Positions 32,370 through 41,368 of a stretch of DNA of 64,000 nucleotides are shown here, in pieces. The DNA lies in the NCBI GenBank assembly GCA_965221585.1, contig OZ244898.1, forward strand, positions 124,001-188,000, read 5' to 3'. Positions within the stretch are counted from its first letter, which is position 1. Each line of letters opens with the position of its first letter. The DNA is from VXYK01 sp965221585. Lineage in GTDB: Bacteria > Actinomycetota > Acidimicrobiia > Acidimicrobiales > Aldehydirespiratoraceae. The notes under the pieces were generated by a model that was given only the letters and a program-made list of their open reading frames with translations, had not been told where the DNA came from and searched no databases. The translations under genes and the position numbers were made by a program.

Positions 32370-32737
32370 GACGACGCTGGGGTGGAAGCAGGGGTCAGGC
32401 GACCGTCGAGTTCGCTCTGCTGCTACCGGTGGCGGTGGTCGCGCTCTTGGTGGTCGCCCAGATCGGGCTGGTGGTCCGTGCCCGGGTCATGCTCACCCAC
32501 GCTGCTCGTGAGGGTGCCCGGATCGCTGCGGTCGGCGGAACCGACGCGGAGGTCAGCGCCGCGGTGATCGATGCCGGTTCGCTGGACCCCGCACAGTTGA
32601 CGGTCCGCGTCACCCGGGACGCCACGGTCGTCAGGGTGCTCCTCGTCTACGTGATGCGGACCGACGTCTCGGTCGTGGGAGCGCTCCTCAACGACCCCGA
32701 GATGTCGTCGGTCGCGGCCATGTACCGAGAACAGTGA
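32366..32737 (+). CDS. tadE: TadE-like minor pilin
   Basis: 123 residues from GTG 32366, overlapping the pilin stop. SRGQATVEFALLLPVAVVAL is the TadE signature: a cleavage Gly, Glu +5 and a hydrophobic helix, followed by ARVMLTHAAREGARIAAVGG and a beta-rich exported domain. TadE pseudopilins are needed for assembly of Flp pili. It ends the Tad operon. Confidence 0.88.
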   Translation: MRRRWGGSRGQATVEFALLLPVAVVALLVVAQIGLVVRARVMLTHAAREGARIAAVGGTDAEVSAAVIDAGSLDPAQLTVRVTRDATVVRVLLVYVMRTDVSVVGALLNDPEMSSVAAMYREQ

Positions 32738-32783
32738 ACGCCTGAATCAACGGTGGGTGCGCAAGCCGAGGGTGCAGGTCCGG

Positions 32784-32789
32784 TACGGT
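32784..32789 (+). promoter_or_regulatory. -10 box for leaderless STAS gene transcript
   Basis: TACGGT lies 7 nt before the GTG at 32797, matching the leaderless pattern seen elsewhere in the window. Confidence 0.4.
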
Positions 32790-32796
32790 TTCTGGG

Positions 32797-33132
32797 GTGC
32801 ATCTGGTTGAGACGTTCCACGAGGGGCCGTGGTCGATCACCGCGGTTGTGGGGGAGCTCGACGTAGTCGGCGGACCCGAGTTGCGACAACATGTGATGGC
32901 GCAGGTCGGTGAGGGCAGCAGTCGCCTGGTCCTCGATCTGAGCGGGGTCGACTTCATCGACTCGTTCGGACTCGGAGTCATCGTCGGCGCCTTGAAACGC
33001 ACGCGCCTTCTCGATGGCGACCTGCGCGTGGTTGTGCCTGCGCCGCGGATTCGTAGAGTCTTTGAGGTGTGCGACCTCGACCGAGTGTTCAAGTTGCACA
33101 GAACAGTGCAAGAAGCGGTCTCGACCCAATGA
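32797..33132 (+). CDS. STAS-domain anti-sigma factor antagonist
   Basis: 111 residues from GTG 32797. ITAVVGELDVVGGPELRQHV and LVLDLSGVDFIDSFGLGVIV are the SpoIIAA/RsbV fold, with Ser in DSFGLG as the phosphorylation site. In its unphosphorylated state it would bind the anti-sigma kinase and free a sigma factor. The kinase gene follows 35 nt downstream. Confidence 0.9.
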   Translation: MHLVETFHEGPWSITAVVGELDVVGGPELRQHVMAQVGEGSSRLVLDLSGVDFIDSFGLGVIVGALKRTRLLDGDLRVVVPAPRIRRVFEVCDLDRVFKLHRTVQEAVSTQ

Positions 33133-33167
33133 TCGATGACCCAGTGACCGTTTAACCCGATGACCGA

Positions 33168-33680
33168 ATGACCCCAGGCCAAGATCTCCCCGCGGCGACC
33201 CGCCCCAAGAACCCTGACTCTGCCGCGGCCTACACCGGCGAAGTCGTCCTCGAGATCCCGGCGCAGATGGAATTCGTGTCGCTCGTTCGCCTGGTGGTGT
33301 CCGGCGCCGCCCAGTTGCACCCCAACATCGAGTCAGAACGAGTCGAAGACCTGCGGGTTGCGGTATCGGAGGCCACAACCAACGCCATCCGCTCCCACGA
33401 GGGTGTTGACCCCGACGCGCAGATCCAACTCACCTGCGACGTCACAGAGGACAAGATTGAAGTGACCGTCCGCGACCACGGCAAGGGGTTCGACCCCGAC
33501 GCCCTGCCGAACCTCCCGGACCCGGACTCCCCCGAGCGGCTCCTCCATGAGTCCGGCATGGGGCTTCGACTCATGCGGATGCTCGCAGACGAGACCGAGA
33601 TCCGACCATCCTCAACGGGGACATGTGTTCGCCTGGTTTTCTACGGATCCAAGCGTAAACGCGCCGCTGTGGGCGGGTAG
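33168..33680 (+). CDS. RsbW/SpoIIAB-like anti-sigma factor serine kinase
   Basis: 170 residues. RVEDLRVAVSEATTNAIRSH is the N box, VTVRDHGKGFDPDA the G1 box and SGMGLRLMRMLADETEI the G2 box of the GHKL ATPase fold. Such proteins phosphorylate the STAS partner and bind a sigma factor of the SigB/SigF type. The first 25 residues are a Pro/Lys-rich lead. It pairs with the preceding STAS gene; the target sigma is unknown (the one at 9.8 kb is a candidate). Confidence 0.88.
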   Translation: MTPGQDLPAATRPKNPDSAAAYTGEVVLEIPAQMEFVSLVRLVVSGAAQLHPNIESERVEDLRVAVSEATTNAIRSHEGVDPDAQIQLTCDVTEDKIEVTVRDHGKGFDPDALPNLPDPDSPERLLHESGMGLRLMRMLADETEIRPSSTGTCVRLVFYGSKRKRAAVGG

Positions 33681-33688
33681 CGTCTCGC

Positions 33689-35056
33689 ATGGTCATGTCT
33701 GAGGAATCGCCACAAGCGTCGCCCAAGCGCCGAAGCCGCGAATTTCGATTCGTGAGCGCATTGGGCCGTCCGCTGCGCAGGTTCCTGCGGATCCAGGCAG
33801 CGGGCGGCATCCTGCTGCTCGGCGCCACGGTCATTGCCCTGATCTGGGCCAATTCGGCCTACAGCGACGTCTACCACGAGATTCTCGAGACCCACATCTC
33901 GATCGAGATCGGATCCCACGTCCTGTTGGATCTGGCCCTCGAAGCTTGGATCAACGACGCCCTGATGGCCATCTTCTTCTTCGTCGTCGGCCTTGAGATC
34001 AAACGGGAGTTCGTGGTGGGGACTCTCCGCGATCCGCGTGCGGCAGCCCTTCCGGCGATCGCCGCGATCGGCGGAATGGTCCTTCCGGCAGCTATCTACT
34101 TTGCCTTCAACCCCAGCGGTCCGGCCTCCGACGGTTGGGGTATTCCCATGGCAACCGACATCGCCTTCGCGGTGGGTGTGGTGTCGTTGCTCGGCGACCG
34201 CGTCCCGAGCGTCATGAAGGTGTTCCTGTTGACCCTCGCCATCGTTGACGACATCGGCGCGATCGCGGTCATCGCGATCTTCTACACGAGCGATCTCTCC
34301 AGTGAGTGGCTGTTCGCCGCGGTCGGGGCGATCCTTGTCGTGATCGGTATGCGTCGAGCAGGGGTCGGGTGGACTCCCGCGTACGTAGTCGTGGGGTTCT
34401 TCCTATGGTTCGCGGTCCATGAATCGGGAGTGCATGCCACCATCGCCGGGGTCATCCTCGGCCTGCTCACGCCGGCCATCCCGCTCAACGAGGTGCAACC
34501 CGACGAAGAACCGGTCCTGAGCGCGTTGCGCGGCGACGCCAACGCCAAGGGCGTGCGCCGTGCGAACTTCGAGTTGAAGGACCAGGTCTCGGTGGTGGAA
34601 CGGCTCGAAGACCTGCTCCATCCAGTCTCGAGTTTCCTGATCATCCCGATCTTCGCTCTGGCCAACGCCGGGATCGACCTGTCGACCGAGACCATCGCCG
34701 ATGCCGCCACGAGCCCGATCACGCTCGGCATCGCCGCCGGTCTGGTCTTCGGCAAGACGATCGGCGTCACCCTCGCCACCTGGCTCAGCGTGAAGTCGGG
34801 CCTGACCGCGCTGCCGCCGTCGGCCACCTGGACCCACGTGGTCGGGCTGGCGGCCACCGCAGGGATCGGCTTCACGGTCTCGCTGTTCATCGCCGGTCTG
34901 GCCTTCAGCGACGCGCTCCTGACCGAAGCGAAGATCGGCATCTTCGGCGCTTCGGTGGTCGCCGCAGTCATCGGGACTCTGATCCTGCTGCGCTCAAAAC
35001 CGGTGGAAGAGATCGAGACGGACGATCCAATGTTGGTGGGAACGTCCAGCCCCTGA
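33689..35056 (+). CDS. nhaA: Na+/H+ antiporter NhaA
   Basis: 455 residues with 11-12 predicted spans. Key signatures: GATVIALIWANSAYSDVY, NDALMAIFFFVVGLEIKREF, PMATDIAFAVGVVSLLG and LTLAIVDDIGAIAVIAIFY, which contains the paired Asp residues that bind Na+ or H+. It exports Na+ for protons and handles salt and alkaline stress in the inner membrane. An in-frame ATG at 33695 is an alternative start. Confidence 0.96.
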   Translation: MVMSEESPQASPKRRSREFRFVSALGRPLRRFLRIQAAGGILLLGATVIALIWANSAYSDVYHEILETHISIEIGSHVLLDLALEAWINDALMAIFFFVVGLEIKREFVVGTLRDPRAAALPAIAAIGGMVLPAAIYFAFNPSGPASDGWGIPMATDIAFAVGVVSLLGDRVPSVMKVFLLTLAIVDDIGAIAVIAIFYTSDLSSEWLFAAVGAILVVIGMRRAGVGWTPAYVVVGFFLWFAVHESGVHATIAGVILGLLTPAIPLNEVQPDEEPVLSALRGDANAKGVRRANFELKDQVSVVERLEDLLHPVSSFLIIPIFALANAGIDLSTETIADAATSPITLGIAAGLVFGKTIGVTLATWLSVKSGLTALPPSATWTHVVGLAATAGIGFTVSLFIAGLAFSDALLTEAKIGIFGASVVAAVIGTLILLRSKPVEEIETDDPMLVGTSSP

Positions 35057-35125
35057 ATGTTGCGTGACTACATTCGAGGGCTACATTGCCCGACACGTTT
35101 TCTCTGTATTGATTGACCGTTCCCT

Positions 35126-37825
35126 GTGACCAACGCACTCGTCATTGTCGAATCGCCTGCCAAGGCCAAGAAGATCGCGGAGTTCCTCGGTGCCGGCTAC
35201 ACCGTCGAATCGTCGATCGGTCACATTCGCGACCTCCCGCGCAACGCCTCAGAGGTTCCCAAGGCCTACAAGAACGAGCCCTGGGCGCGCACCGGGATCA
35301 ATGTCGACGACGGGTTCAAGCCTCTGTATGTGGAGAGCGCCGACAAACGGTCGCACATCCGGCTCCTCAAGCAGTTGGTGAAGGACAGCGACGAGCTGTA
35401 TCTGGCGACGGACGAGGACCGCGAGGGCGAGGCGATCGCCTGGCATCTCATCGAGGTGCTCAACCCGCAGATCCCGGTAAAGCGGATGGTGTTCCACGAG
35501 ATCACACCCGCGGCGATCGCCGCGGCGGTGGACTCTCCCCGCGAGCTTGATCGCAAGATGGTCGACGCGCAGGAGGCGCGTCGCATCCTCGACCGGCTCT
35601 ACGGCTATGAGGTGTCCCCGGTGCTCTGGAAGAAGGTGCTGCCGCAGCTGTCGGCGGGGCGGGTGCAGAGCGTCGCCACCCGGATAGTGGTCCAGCGTGA
35701 GCGCGAGAGGATGGAGTTCCGGGCGGCGAGCTACTGGAGCGTGAGCGGCACTTTCGCCGCAGTCGAGGGCGACACACGGGAGTTCACGGCGTCGCTGCTG
35801 ATGATCGACGGCGTGAGGCTGGCCGGCGGACGCGACTTCGGAGACGACGGTCAGGTGGCCCGCGACGATGTGACGGTGCTCGACGGCGCCGCGGCAGCGA
35901 CGCTCGTCGGCGATCTCGAGGGCGTCTCCTACGTGGTGAGGTCCCGCGAGTCCAAGCCCTACCGCAGGCGGCCCGCGGCACCGTTCATCACCTCGACCTT
36001 TCAGCAGGAGGCGGGCCGCAAGCTGAAGATGTCGGCTCAGATGGCCATGCGCGCCGCGCAGGGTCTGTATGAGAAGGGCTACATCACCTATATGCGAACC
36101 GACAGCACGACCCTGTCGGAGACCGCGCTGCAAGCGGCCCGTGCCACGGTCAGGGACCGCTACGGCTCGCAATACCTGCCGGACTCGCCCCGGCGGTACA
36201 CCAAGAAATCGAAGAATGCCCAGGAGGCCCACGAAGCGATCCGGCCGGCCGGTGAGTCGTTCCGTTCCCCCGAGGAGGTCTCCAAAGAGGTCCCCCGCTC
36301 GGAGGCGCGGGCCTATGAACTCATCTGGAAGCGGACTGTCGCCTCCCAGATGACGGACTGCACCGGCGAGACCGTGCAACTTCGACTCGGGGCCACCAGC
36401 CACACCAACAAAGACGTGGTGTTCGCTGCCAGCGGCACGGTGATCTCGCACCGTGGTTTCCGAGAGGTGTACGAGGAGGCCTCCGACAGTGCAGGCGACG
36501 AGAACGAAGAGCGTCGCCTGCCCGCGATAGATGGGGGAGACGAGGCCCGCGCGACCGGCCCCCTGGAGCCCGAGGGGCACGAGACCAGCCCACCGGCGCG
36601 ATACACCGAGGCATCGCTGGTGAAACGGCTCGAGGAACTCGGCGTCGGTCGCCCCTCGACCTACGCGTCGATCATCGGCACCATCCTGGACCGTGGCTAC
36701 GTCTGGAAGAAGGGTTCGGCCCTGGTCCCCACATTCACGGCGTTCGCGGTGGTCAACCTGATGGAGAGGCACTTCCCGAACCTTGTCGACTACCGCTTCA
36801 CCGCCCAGATGGAGGACGACCTCGACAAGATCGCCAGGGGCACCGAGGAGTCAGAACCCTGGTTGACCCGCTTCTATTTCGGCGGGGGGGAAGGCACCGA
36901 ACCGGGTCTGAAGGAGAAGGTGTCGACCCGCCTGGCCGATATCGATGCCAGGTCGGTCAACACGATTCCCTTGGGAATGACCGACGACGGTCAGCCGATC
37001 GCCGTACGTGTCGGCCGCTACGGCCCCTATGTGCAGCGCGGCGAGTCCGATGAGAACGGCGCGAGCAACGGCAACACCGCTTCGATTCCCGAGGATCTCC
37101 CGCCTGATGAGCTGACCCTCACCAAGGCGCTCGAGTATCTCGAAATGCCGAGAGAGGGCCGCGTGCTGGGCAGCGATCCCGAAACCGGCATGAACATCTA
37201 CGCCAGAGCGGGCCGTTTCGGTCCGTACGTTCAGGTCGGCAACAGCGACGAGCAGGATCAGAAACCGAAGTCGGCGTCGTTGTTCGCGACCATGACTCTG
37301 GAGCGGGTCACTCTCGCCGATGCGCTCCAGTTGCTGTCGCTGCCCCGCACTGTCGGCACTGACCCAGCAGACGGACAGGTCATCACTGCTCAGAACGGAC
37401 GTTACGGCCCCTACGTCAGCAAGGGTTCGGACAGTCGCAGCCTCGACAATGAGGAACAGATCTTCAGCGTGACGCTCGATGAGTGCTTGGTGTTGTTCGC
37501 GCAGCCCAGACGGCGTCGCGGGCAGACCCCCAAACCGCCGTTGCGTGAGATGGGTGAGGATCCGGAGACCGGCAAGGCGATGGTTGTCAAGGACGGTCGT
37601 TTCGGCCCGTACGTCACAGACGGCGAGTTCAACGCGTCTCTCCGGAAGGGAGACACCGTCGAGGAGTTGACGGTCGAGCGGGCTGCGGAGTTGTTGGCGG
37701 AGAGGCGCCTGCGGGGCCCCGCCAAGAAGGCCACAAAGCGAGCCTCGGGCCGAAAGAAGACCACCAAGAAGACGACCAACAAGGCATCCAAGAAAACTGC
37801 CAAGAAGGCTACCCGGAAGCACTGA
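35126..37825 (+). CDS. topA: DNA topoisomerase I
   Basis: 899 residues from GTG 35126. TOPRIM motifs LVIVESPAKAKKI and ATDEDREGEAIAWHLIEVL are followed by the catalytic Tyr region KGYITYMRTDSTTLSE. The C terminus carries four GRFGPYV/RYGPYV-type repeats (RYGPYVQRG, RFGPYVQVG, RYGPYVSKG, RFGPYVTDG) and a Lys-rich tail instead of zinc fingers, the actinobacterial form. It relaxes negative supercoils. Confidence 0.97.
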   Translation: MTNALVIVESPAKAKKIAEFLGAGYTVESSIGHIRDLPRNASEVPKAYKNEPWARTGINVDDGFKPLYVESADKRSHIRLLKQLVKDSDELYLATDEDREGEAIAWHLIEVLNPQIPVKRMVFHEITPAAIAAAVDSPRELDRKMVDAQEARRILDRLYGYEVSPVLWKKVLPQLSAGRVQSVATRIVVQRERERMEFRAASYWSVSGTFAAVEGDTREFTASLLMIDGVRLAGGRDFGDDGQVARDDVTVLDGAAAATLVGDLEGVSYVVRSRESKPYRRRPAAPFITSTFQQEAGRKLKMSAQMAMRAAQGLYEKGYITYMRTDSTTLSETALQAARATVRDRYGSQYLPDSPRRYTKKSKNAQEAHEAIRPAGESFRSPEEVSKEVPRSEARAYELIWKRTVASQMTDCTGETVQLRLGATSHTNKDVVFAASGTVISHRGFREVYEEASDSAGDENEERRLPAIDGGDEARATGPLEPEGHETSPPARYTEASLVKRLEELGVGRPSTYASIIGTILDRGYVWKKGSALVPTFTAFAVVNLMERHFPNLVDYRFTAQMEDDLDKIARGTEESEPWLTRFYFGGGEGTEPGLKEKVSTRLADIDARSVNTIPLGMTDDGQPIAVRVGRYGPYVQRGESDENGASNGNTASIPEDLPPDELTLTKALEYLEMPREGRVLGSDPETGMNIYARAGRFGPYVQVGNSDEQDQKPKSASLFATMTLERVTLADALQLLSLPRTVGTDPADGQVITAQNGRYGPYVSKGSDSRSLDNEEQIFSVTLDECLVLFAQPRRRRGQTPKPPLREMGEDPETGKAMVVKDGRFGPYVTDGEFNASLRKGDTVEELTVERAAELLAERRLRGPAKKATKRASGRKKTTKKTTNKASKKTAKKATRKH

Positions 37826-37860
37826 GCGGATCCCGTGGGCGCATTCGAGCAATGACGGTC

Positions 37861-37866
37861 TAGTCT
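37861..37866 (+). promoter_or_regulatory. -10 box for leaderless MFS transcript
   Basis: TAGTCT is followed by exactly 6 nt (CGCGCC) and the GTG start at 37873. Confidence 0.5.
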
Positions 37867-37872
37867 CGCGCC

Positions 37873-39309
37873 GTGGACGAACAGATCCCTTCGAGTAGCG
37901 CCACCCGACTGGGTGAGGCACTCAGAGCGCGACGCGATCCGGGTCCCATCGAGACGATGTTCGGTTCAAGGGAATTCTTCCGGCTTTGGATCGCGCAGGT
38001 CATCTCCGCCACCGGCGACTGGCTGGGACTCATCGCTATCGTGGCGTTGGCCGATCGACTCAGCGAGGGCTCAGAGGGCACAGCCATCGCTTTGGTGCTT
38101 GCGGCACGGATCGCACCGGGATTCTTTCTGGCAACCGCCGCGGGGGTTCTCGTCGACCGGCTAGACCGCAAGCGGGTCATGCTGGTCTGTGACGTCTCCC
38201 GGGCCCTGGTGCTCTTCTCGTTGCCCTTCGTCGACAGCCTCTTGGGTCTGATCATCGCCTCGTTCCTTCTGGAGATCTGCACGATGATGTGGTCGCCGGC
38301 CAAGGAGGCGGTGGTCCCCAACATCGTCCCCACCGAGAAGCTCACGACCGCAAACTCGCTGAACGTTGCTGCTGCCTACGGCATGTTTCCCGTTGCCGCC
38401 GGGATCGCCGCGTTGTTGGCCAAGCTCGCCGAGTCCTTCAGTGATGAGGGCTGGGTCAATACGTTCCGGCTCAATCAGGAAGGTCTGGCGTTCTATGTCG
38501 ACGGCCTCTCCTTTCTGGCGACAGCGCTGATCGTCTCGACCATCGCCTTCCCGCGTCGCAGCCGTGAGGAAAGGAAGAGCACCCAAAGGCGCAACTGGGA
38601 ACTCGGTGGCGCGGTGCGCGAGCTGCGCGAGGGCTGGCAGTTCATTGCCGTCAACCCGATCGTGCGGGCGGTCAACGTCGGCCTCGCTGTCGGAGTGATC
38701 GGCGGGGGGATGCTGGTTCCGCTCGGGGCGCTGTTCGTCAACGATGTCATCGCGGGCGACGAAGCCGATTTCAACCTCATTCTCTTCTCGCTCGGACTGG
38801 GCATGGCGCTCGGCGTCATAACCGCGACCGCGATGCAGAACCGAATCAACCGCTCCGCAGTGTTCCCGATGGCGCTGATCCTGGCGGGCTGCGCCCTGCT
38901 CGTCTCGGGCTCGTCGTCCCTGCTCGGGATTGTGGTTCCGGTGATCGGGGTTGCCGGGTTCGCGGCGGGACCGATCTACGTTCTGGGCTTCACGCTGCTG
39001 CATGAGCATGTCGAAGATGATCTGCGGGGGCGCATCTTCGCGGCGCTGTTGGTGCTCGTACGCTTCTGTCTGCTGATGGCGCTGGCGGTGGCACCCCTGC
39101 TGGCGGAAGGCTTCGATGTGCTGTCGGATCGCTGGTGGGACTCCGACTGGGACTTCTTCGGTGTGACCATCGCGGTGCCCGGTGTTCGTCTAACGCTGTG
39201 GCTCTCGGCGATCACGGTCGTCGCGGCCGGAGTGCTCGCGTCCTGGAGTCTCCGTGTCATAGGTGTCGACTCCTCCGAGGCAGAAGCACCCAGTGGAGGC
39301 GGCCGGTGA
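37873..39309 (+). CDS. MFS transporter
   Basis: 478 residues from GTG 37873, about 12 spans. FFRLWIAQVISATGDWLGL and VLVDRLDRKRVMLVCDVSRA (cytoplasmic loop 2-3 motif) place it with the MFS_3 / enterobactin-exporter-like group seen in actinobacteria. Substrate is unknown. It overlaps tmk by 3 nt (GTGA), placing it in the topA-tmk-holB operon. Confidence 0.88.
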   Translation: MDEQIPSSSATRLGEALRARRDPGPIETMFGSREFFRLWIAQVISATGDWLGLIAIVALADRLSEGSEGTAIALVLAARIAPGFFLATAAGVLVDRLDRKRVMLVCDVSRALVLFSLPFVDSLLGLIIASFLLEICTMMWSPAKEAVVPNIVPTEKLTTANSLNVAAAYGMFPVAAGIAALLAKLAESFSDEGWVNTFRLNQEGLAFYVDGLSFLATALIVSTIAFPRRSREERKSTQRRNWELGGAVRELREGWQFIAVNPIVRAVNVGLAVGVIGGGMLVPLGALFVNDVIAGDEADFNLILFSLGLGMALGVITATAMQNRINRSAVFPMALILAGCALLVSGSSSLLGIVVPVIGVAGFAAGPIYVLGFTLLHEHVEDDLRGRIFAALLVLVRFCLLMALAVAPLLAEGFDVLSDRWWDSDWDFFGVTIAVPGVRLTLWLSAITVVAAGVLASWSLRVIGVDSSEAEAPSGGGR

Positions 39310-39914
39310 CCGCTCGGCTGATCGTGTTTGAAGGGATCGACGGTTCCGGCAAGTCCACGCAGATCCGCAGGTTCGCCCAGCGGCATGATTTCGATGTCAC
39401 CTTCCAGTTCGGCGCTACCGAGACGGGTGCAGCGATCCGTTCGATCCTCCTCGATCCGACCAACGGCCATCTCGATGATCGAACCGAAGCGATGTTGATA
39501 ATCGCGGACAAGGCTCAGCATGTGAGCGAGATCGTACGCCCTGCCCTCGACGGCGGGCGCACGGTCCTCTCGGACCGCTACTGCGCCTCGACTCTGGCCT
39601 ACCAGGGCTACGGCCGTGGCCTTGACCTGCGGCTTCTCGACGAGATGATGAAGTTCGCGACCCAGGGACTGGAGCCGGACCTCACGGTGCTGTTCGACAT
39701 CGATGTCGCCGCCGCGCGCCAGCGGCTCGGTGATCGGCACGACCGCATCGAGAGCACCGGAACCGAGTTCTTTCAGCGGGTCAGGGACGGCTACCTCGAA
39801 CTCGCCTCGCAACACCCGGACTCCTGGATCGTGATCGACGCGGGGGGCTCCGTCGATGAAGTAGCCGCTCGGGTTGCTTCCGCGGTCGATGGTTGGCTGT
39901 CTCGGAATCCATGA
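39306..39914 (+). CDS. tmk: Thymidylate kinase
   Basis: 202 residues from GTG 39306. FEGIDGSGKSTQIRRFAQRH is the P-loop, SDRYCASTLAYQGYGRGLDL the DR(Y/H) motif and thymidine-binding loop. It phosphorylates dTMP to dTDP. The stop overlaps the holB ATG. Confidence 0.96.
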   Translation: MTARLIVFEGIDGSGKSTQIRRFAQRHDFDVTFQFGATETGAAIRSILLDPTNGHLDDRTEAMLIIADKAQHVSEIVRPALDGGRTVLSDRYCASTLAYQGYGRGLDLRLLDEMMKFATQGLEPDLTVLFDIDVAAARQRLGDRHDRIESTGTEFFQRVRDGYLELASQHPDSWIVIDAGGSVDEVAARVASAVDGWLSRNP

Positions 39915-40981
39915 CGACTGATCCGTGGGAGTCGCTGATCGGCCAAGCCGAAGCTGCGCGTCGCCTGCGCGCCGCGGTGTCGTCACCGGTCCATGCCTAC
40001 CTGTTCGTCGGCCCCTCGGGGGTCGGCAAACGCCTGGCAGCGCAGATATTCGCGGGGGAGCTGATCGCCGAAGCCGACCCGGAGGGTGCGAGCCGGCACC
40101 GGCGCTTGGCCCTCAATTCAACCCATGCCGACATCGTCGTCTTCGCGCCGGCGGGCAACAACCTGCGCCTCGGTTCGCGCAGCGACCCGGGCGAGATCCC
40201 GGCGATCATCGGTGAGGCGTCGCGGTCACCGACGGAAGGGACCCGCAAAGTGGTAGTCGTCGAGGAGTTCCAGTCGGCGGACGCCCCAGCCTCGTCAGCG
40301 TTGCTGAAACTGGTGGAAGAACCGCCGCAGACGACGATCTTCGTGCTGTTGGCCAGCGATGTACCGCCCCATCAGGCCACGATCGAGTCGCGTTGTCTGA
40401 GGGTCGATTTCCCGCCTCTCAGTGCCGCAGACATCGCCGAGACACTGGTGGCCGAAGACCTTGTCGACGCTGAACGTGCGCAGGTCGTGGCGGTTGCCGC
40501 GAACGGCAGCGTGGACCGGGCCCGCCTGCTGGTGCTCGACGAACGACTGGCCGCCCGCCGTGATGCCTGGAGTTCGGTCCCGGGCCGTCTTGACGGCACC
40601 GGTTCCGCAGTGGTGGAGCTGGTCGAGGAGCTCAGGGGTTTGATCGACGATGCAGCCGCGGTCAAGTCGGCCCAGCATCAGCGGGAACTCGAGGAGTTGG
40701 CCCAGCGTGAGGAGCAGATGGGGACCCGCGGCTCCGGTCGCCGCGCTCTCGAGACCAGGCAGCGCCGGGAGCTCCGTCAGTTCAGAACCGAGGAACTCCG
40801 GTTCGGTTTCGCCACGCTGGCGTCGCGCTACCGCGAGATGATCCTGGATGACGAGGGGGGCGAGGCAACCCTCGAAGCGGTGGATCACCTGAGCCGGACC
40901 ACCGACGCACTGATCCGCAACCCCAACGAGGCCCTGCTGCTTCAGGCGCTGCTGCTGAAACTGTCCCCCATCGACCCTTAG
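39911..40981 (+). CDS. holB: DNA polymerase III delta' subunit
   Basis: 356 residues from ATG 39911. AYLFVGPSGVGKRLAAQIFA is Walker A and KVVVVEEFQSADAPASSALLK the Walker B region; LLKLVEEPPQTTIFVLLAS with SRCLRVDF follow (SRC motif). It is part of the clamp loader. No zinc-finger cysteines are visible between Walker A and B. The C-terminal 100 residues are helical and charged. Confidence 0.93.
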   Translation: MTTDPWESLIGQAEAARRLRAAVSSPVHAYLFVGPSGVGKRLAAQIFAGELIAEADPEGASRHRRLALNSTHADIVVFAPAGNNLRLGSRSDPGEIPAIIGEASRSPTEGTRKVVVVEEFQSADAPASSALLKLVEEPPQTTIFVLLASDVPPHQATIESRCLRVDFPPLSAADIAETLVAEDLVDAERAQVVAVAANGSVDRARLLVLDERLAARRDAWSSVPGRLDGTGSAVVELVEELRGLIDDAAAVKSAQHQRELEELAQREEQMGTRGSGRRALETRQRRELRQFRTEELRFGFATLASRYREMILDDEGGEATLEAVDHLSRTTDALIRNPNEALLLQALLLKLSPIDP

Positions 40982-41070
40982 AACAGGCCAGTCCCTCCGA
41001 GCCGACAGAGCAGGCTTTGCGGCATTCCGCTGTGGAAGGGCTGCGGTAGATTGGTACCTTTCGGTGTCTT

Positions 41071-41143
41071 GCCCGAGTAGCTCAGTCGGTAGAGCGACGC
41101 TCTCGTAAAGCGTAGGTCAGGAGTTCAATCCTCCTCTCGGGCT
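41071..41143 (+). tRNA. tRNA-Thr (anticodon CGU)
   Basis: 73 nt. Acceptor GCCCGAG pairs with CTCGGGC; the anticodon arm ACGCT-CTCGTAA-AGCGT gives CGT at positions 34-36, reading ACG. D and T arms are complete (GGAGTTCAATCCTCC). CCA is not encoded. Confidence 0.95.
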
Positions 41144-41213
41144 CGTTTTCTGCTCAGCGCACCCCCATTGGCTTTCCCTGGCATCGGGCTTACAAAAGGC
41201 TGGCTTGGGGGCT

Positions 41214-41219
41214 TACACT
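41214..41219 (+). promoter_or_regulatory. -10 box for leaderless small membrane protein
   Basis: TACACT ends 7 nt before the ATG at 41227. A near copy of its flank (GCTTACA) occurs 24 nt earlier. Confidence 0.4.
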
Positions 41220-41226
41220 GGCGGAC

Positions 41227-41355
41227 ATGACTCTCGCAGTTGTGTGGCACTTCTGGATCGCAGTTCCGCTCGCCTTCGGGGCCGTCGTGGCCGTGATCGC
41301 GACGATCGTGGGTTACCTCAACAAGGTCACCGCCACCCGCTATCCCCGAGACTGA
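41227..41355 (+). CDS. Small single-span membrane protein (42 residues)
   Basis: ATG 41227 opens a 42-codon frame: a Trp-rich start (VVWHFWIAVPLAFG), a hydrophobic helix (AVVAVIATIVGYL) and a basic tail (NKVTATRYPRD). It sits between tRNA-Thr and the metalloprotease gene, 13 nt before the latter. Small membrane proteins of this shape often occur in actinobacteria in this gene neighbourhood, but I cannot name a family. Confidence 0.6.
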   Translation: MTLAVVWHFWIAVPLAFGAVVAVIATIVGYLNKVTATRYPRD

Positions 41356-41368
41356 ACGGGACCACCCG

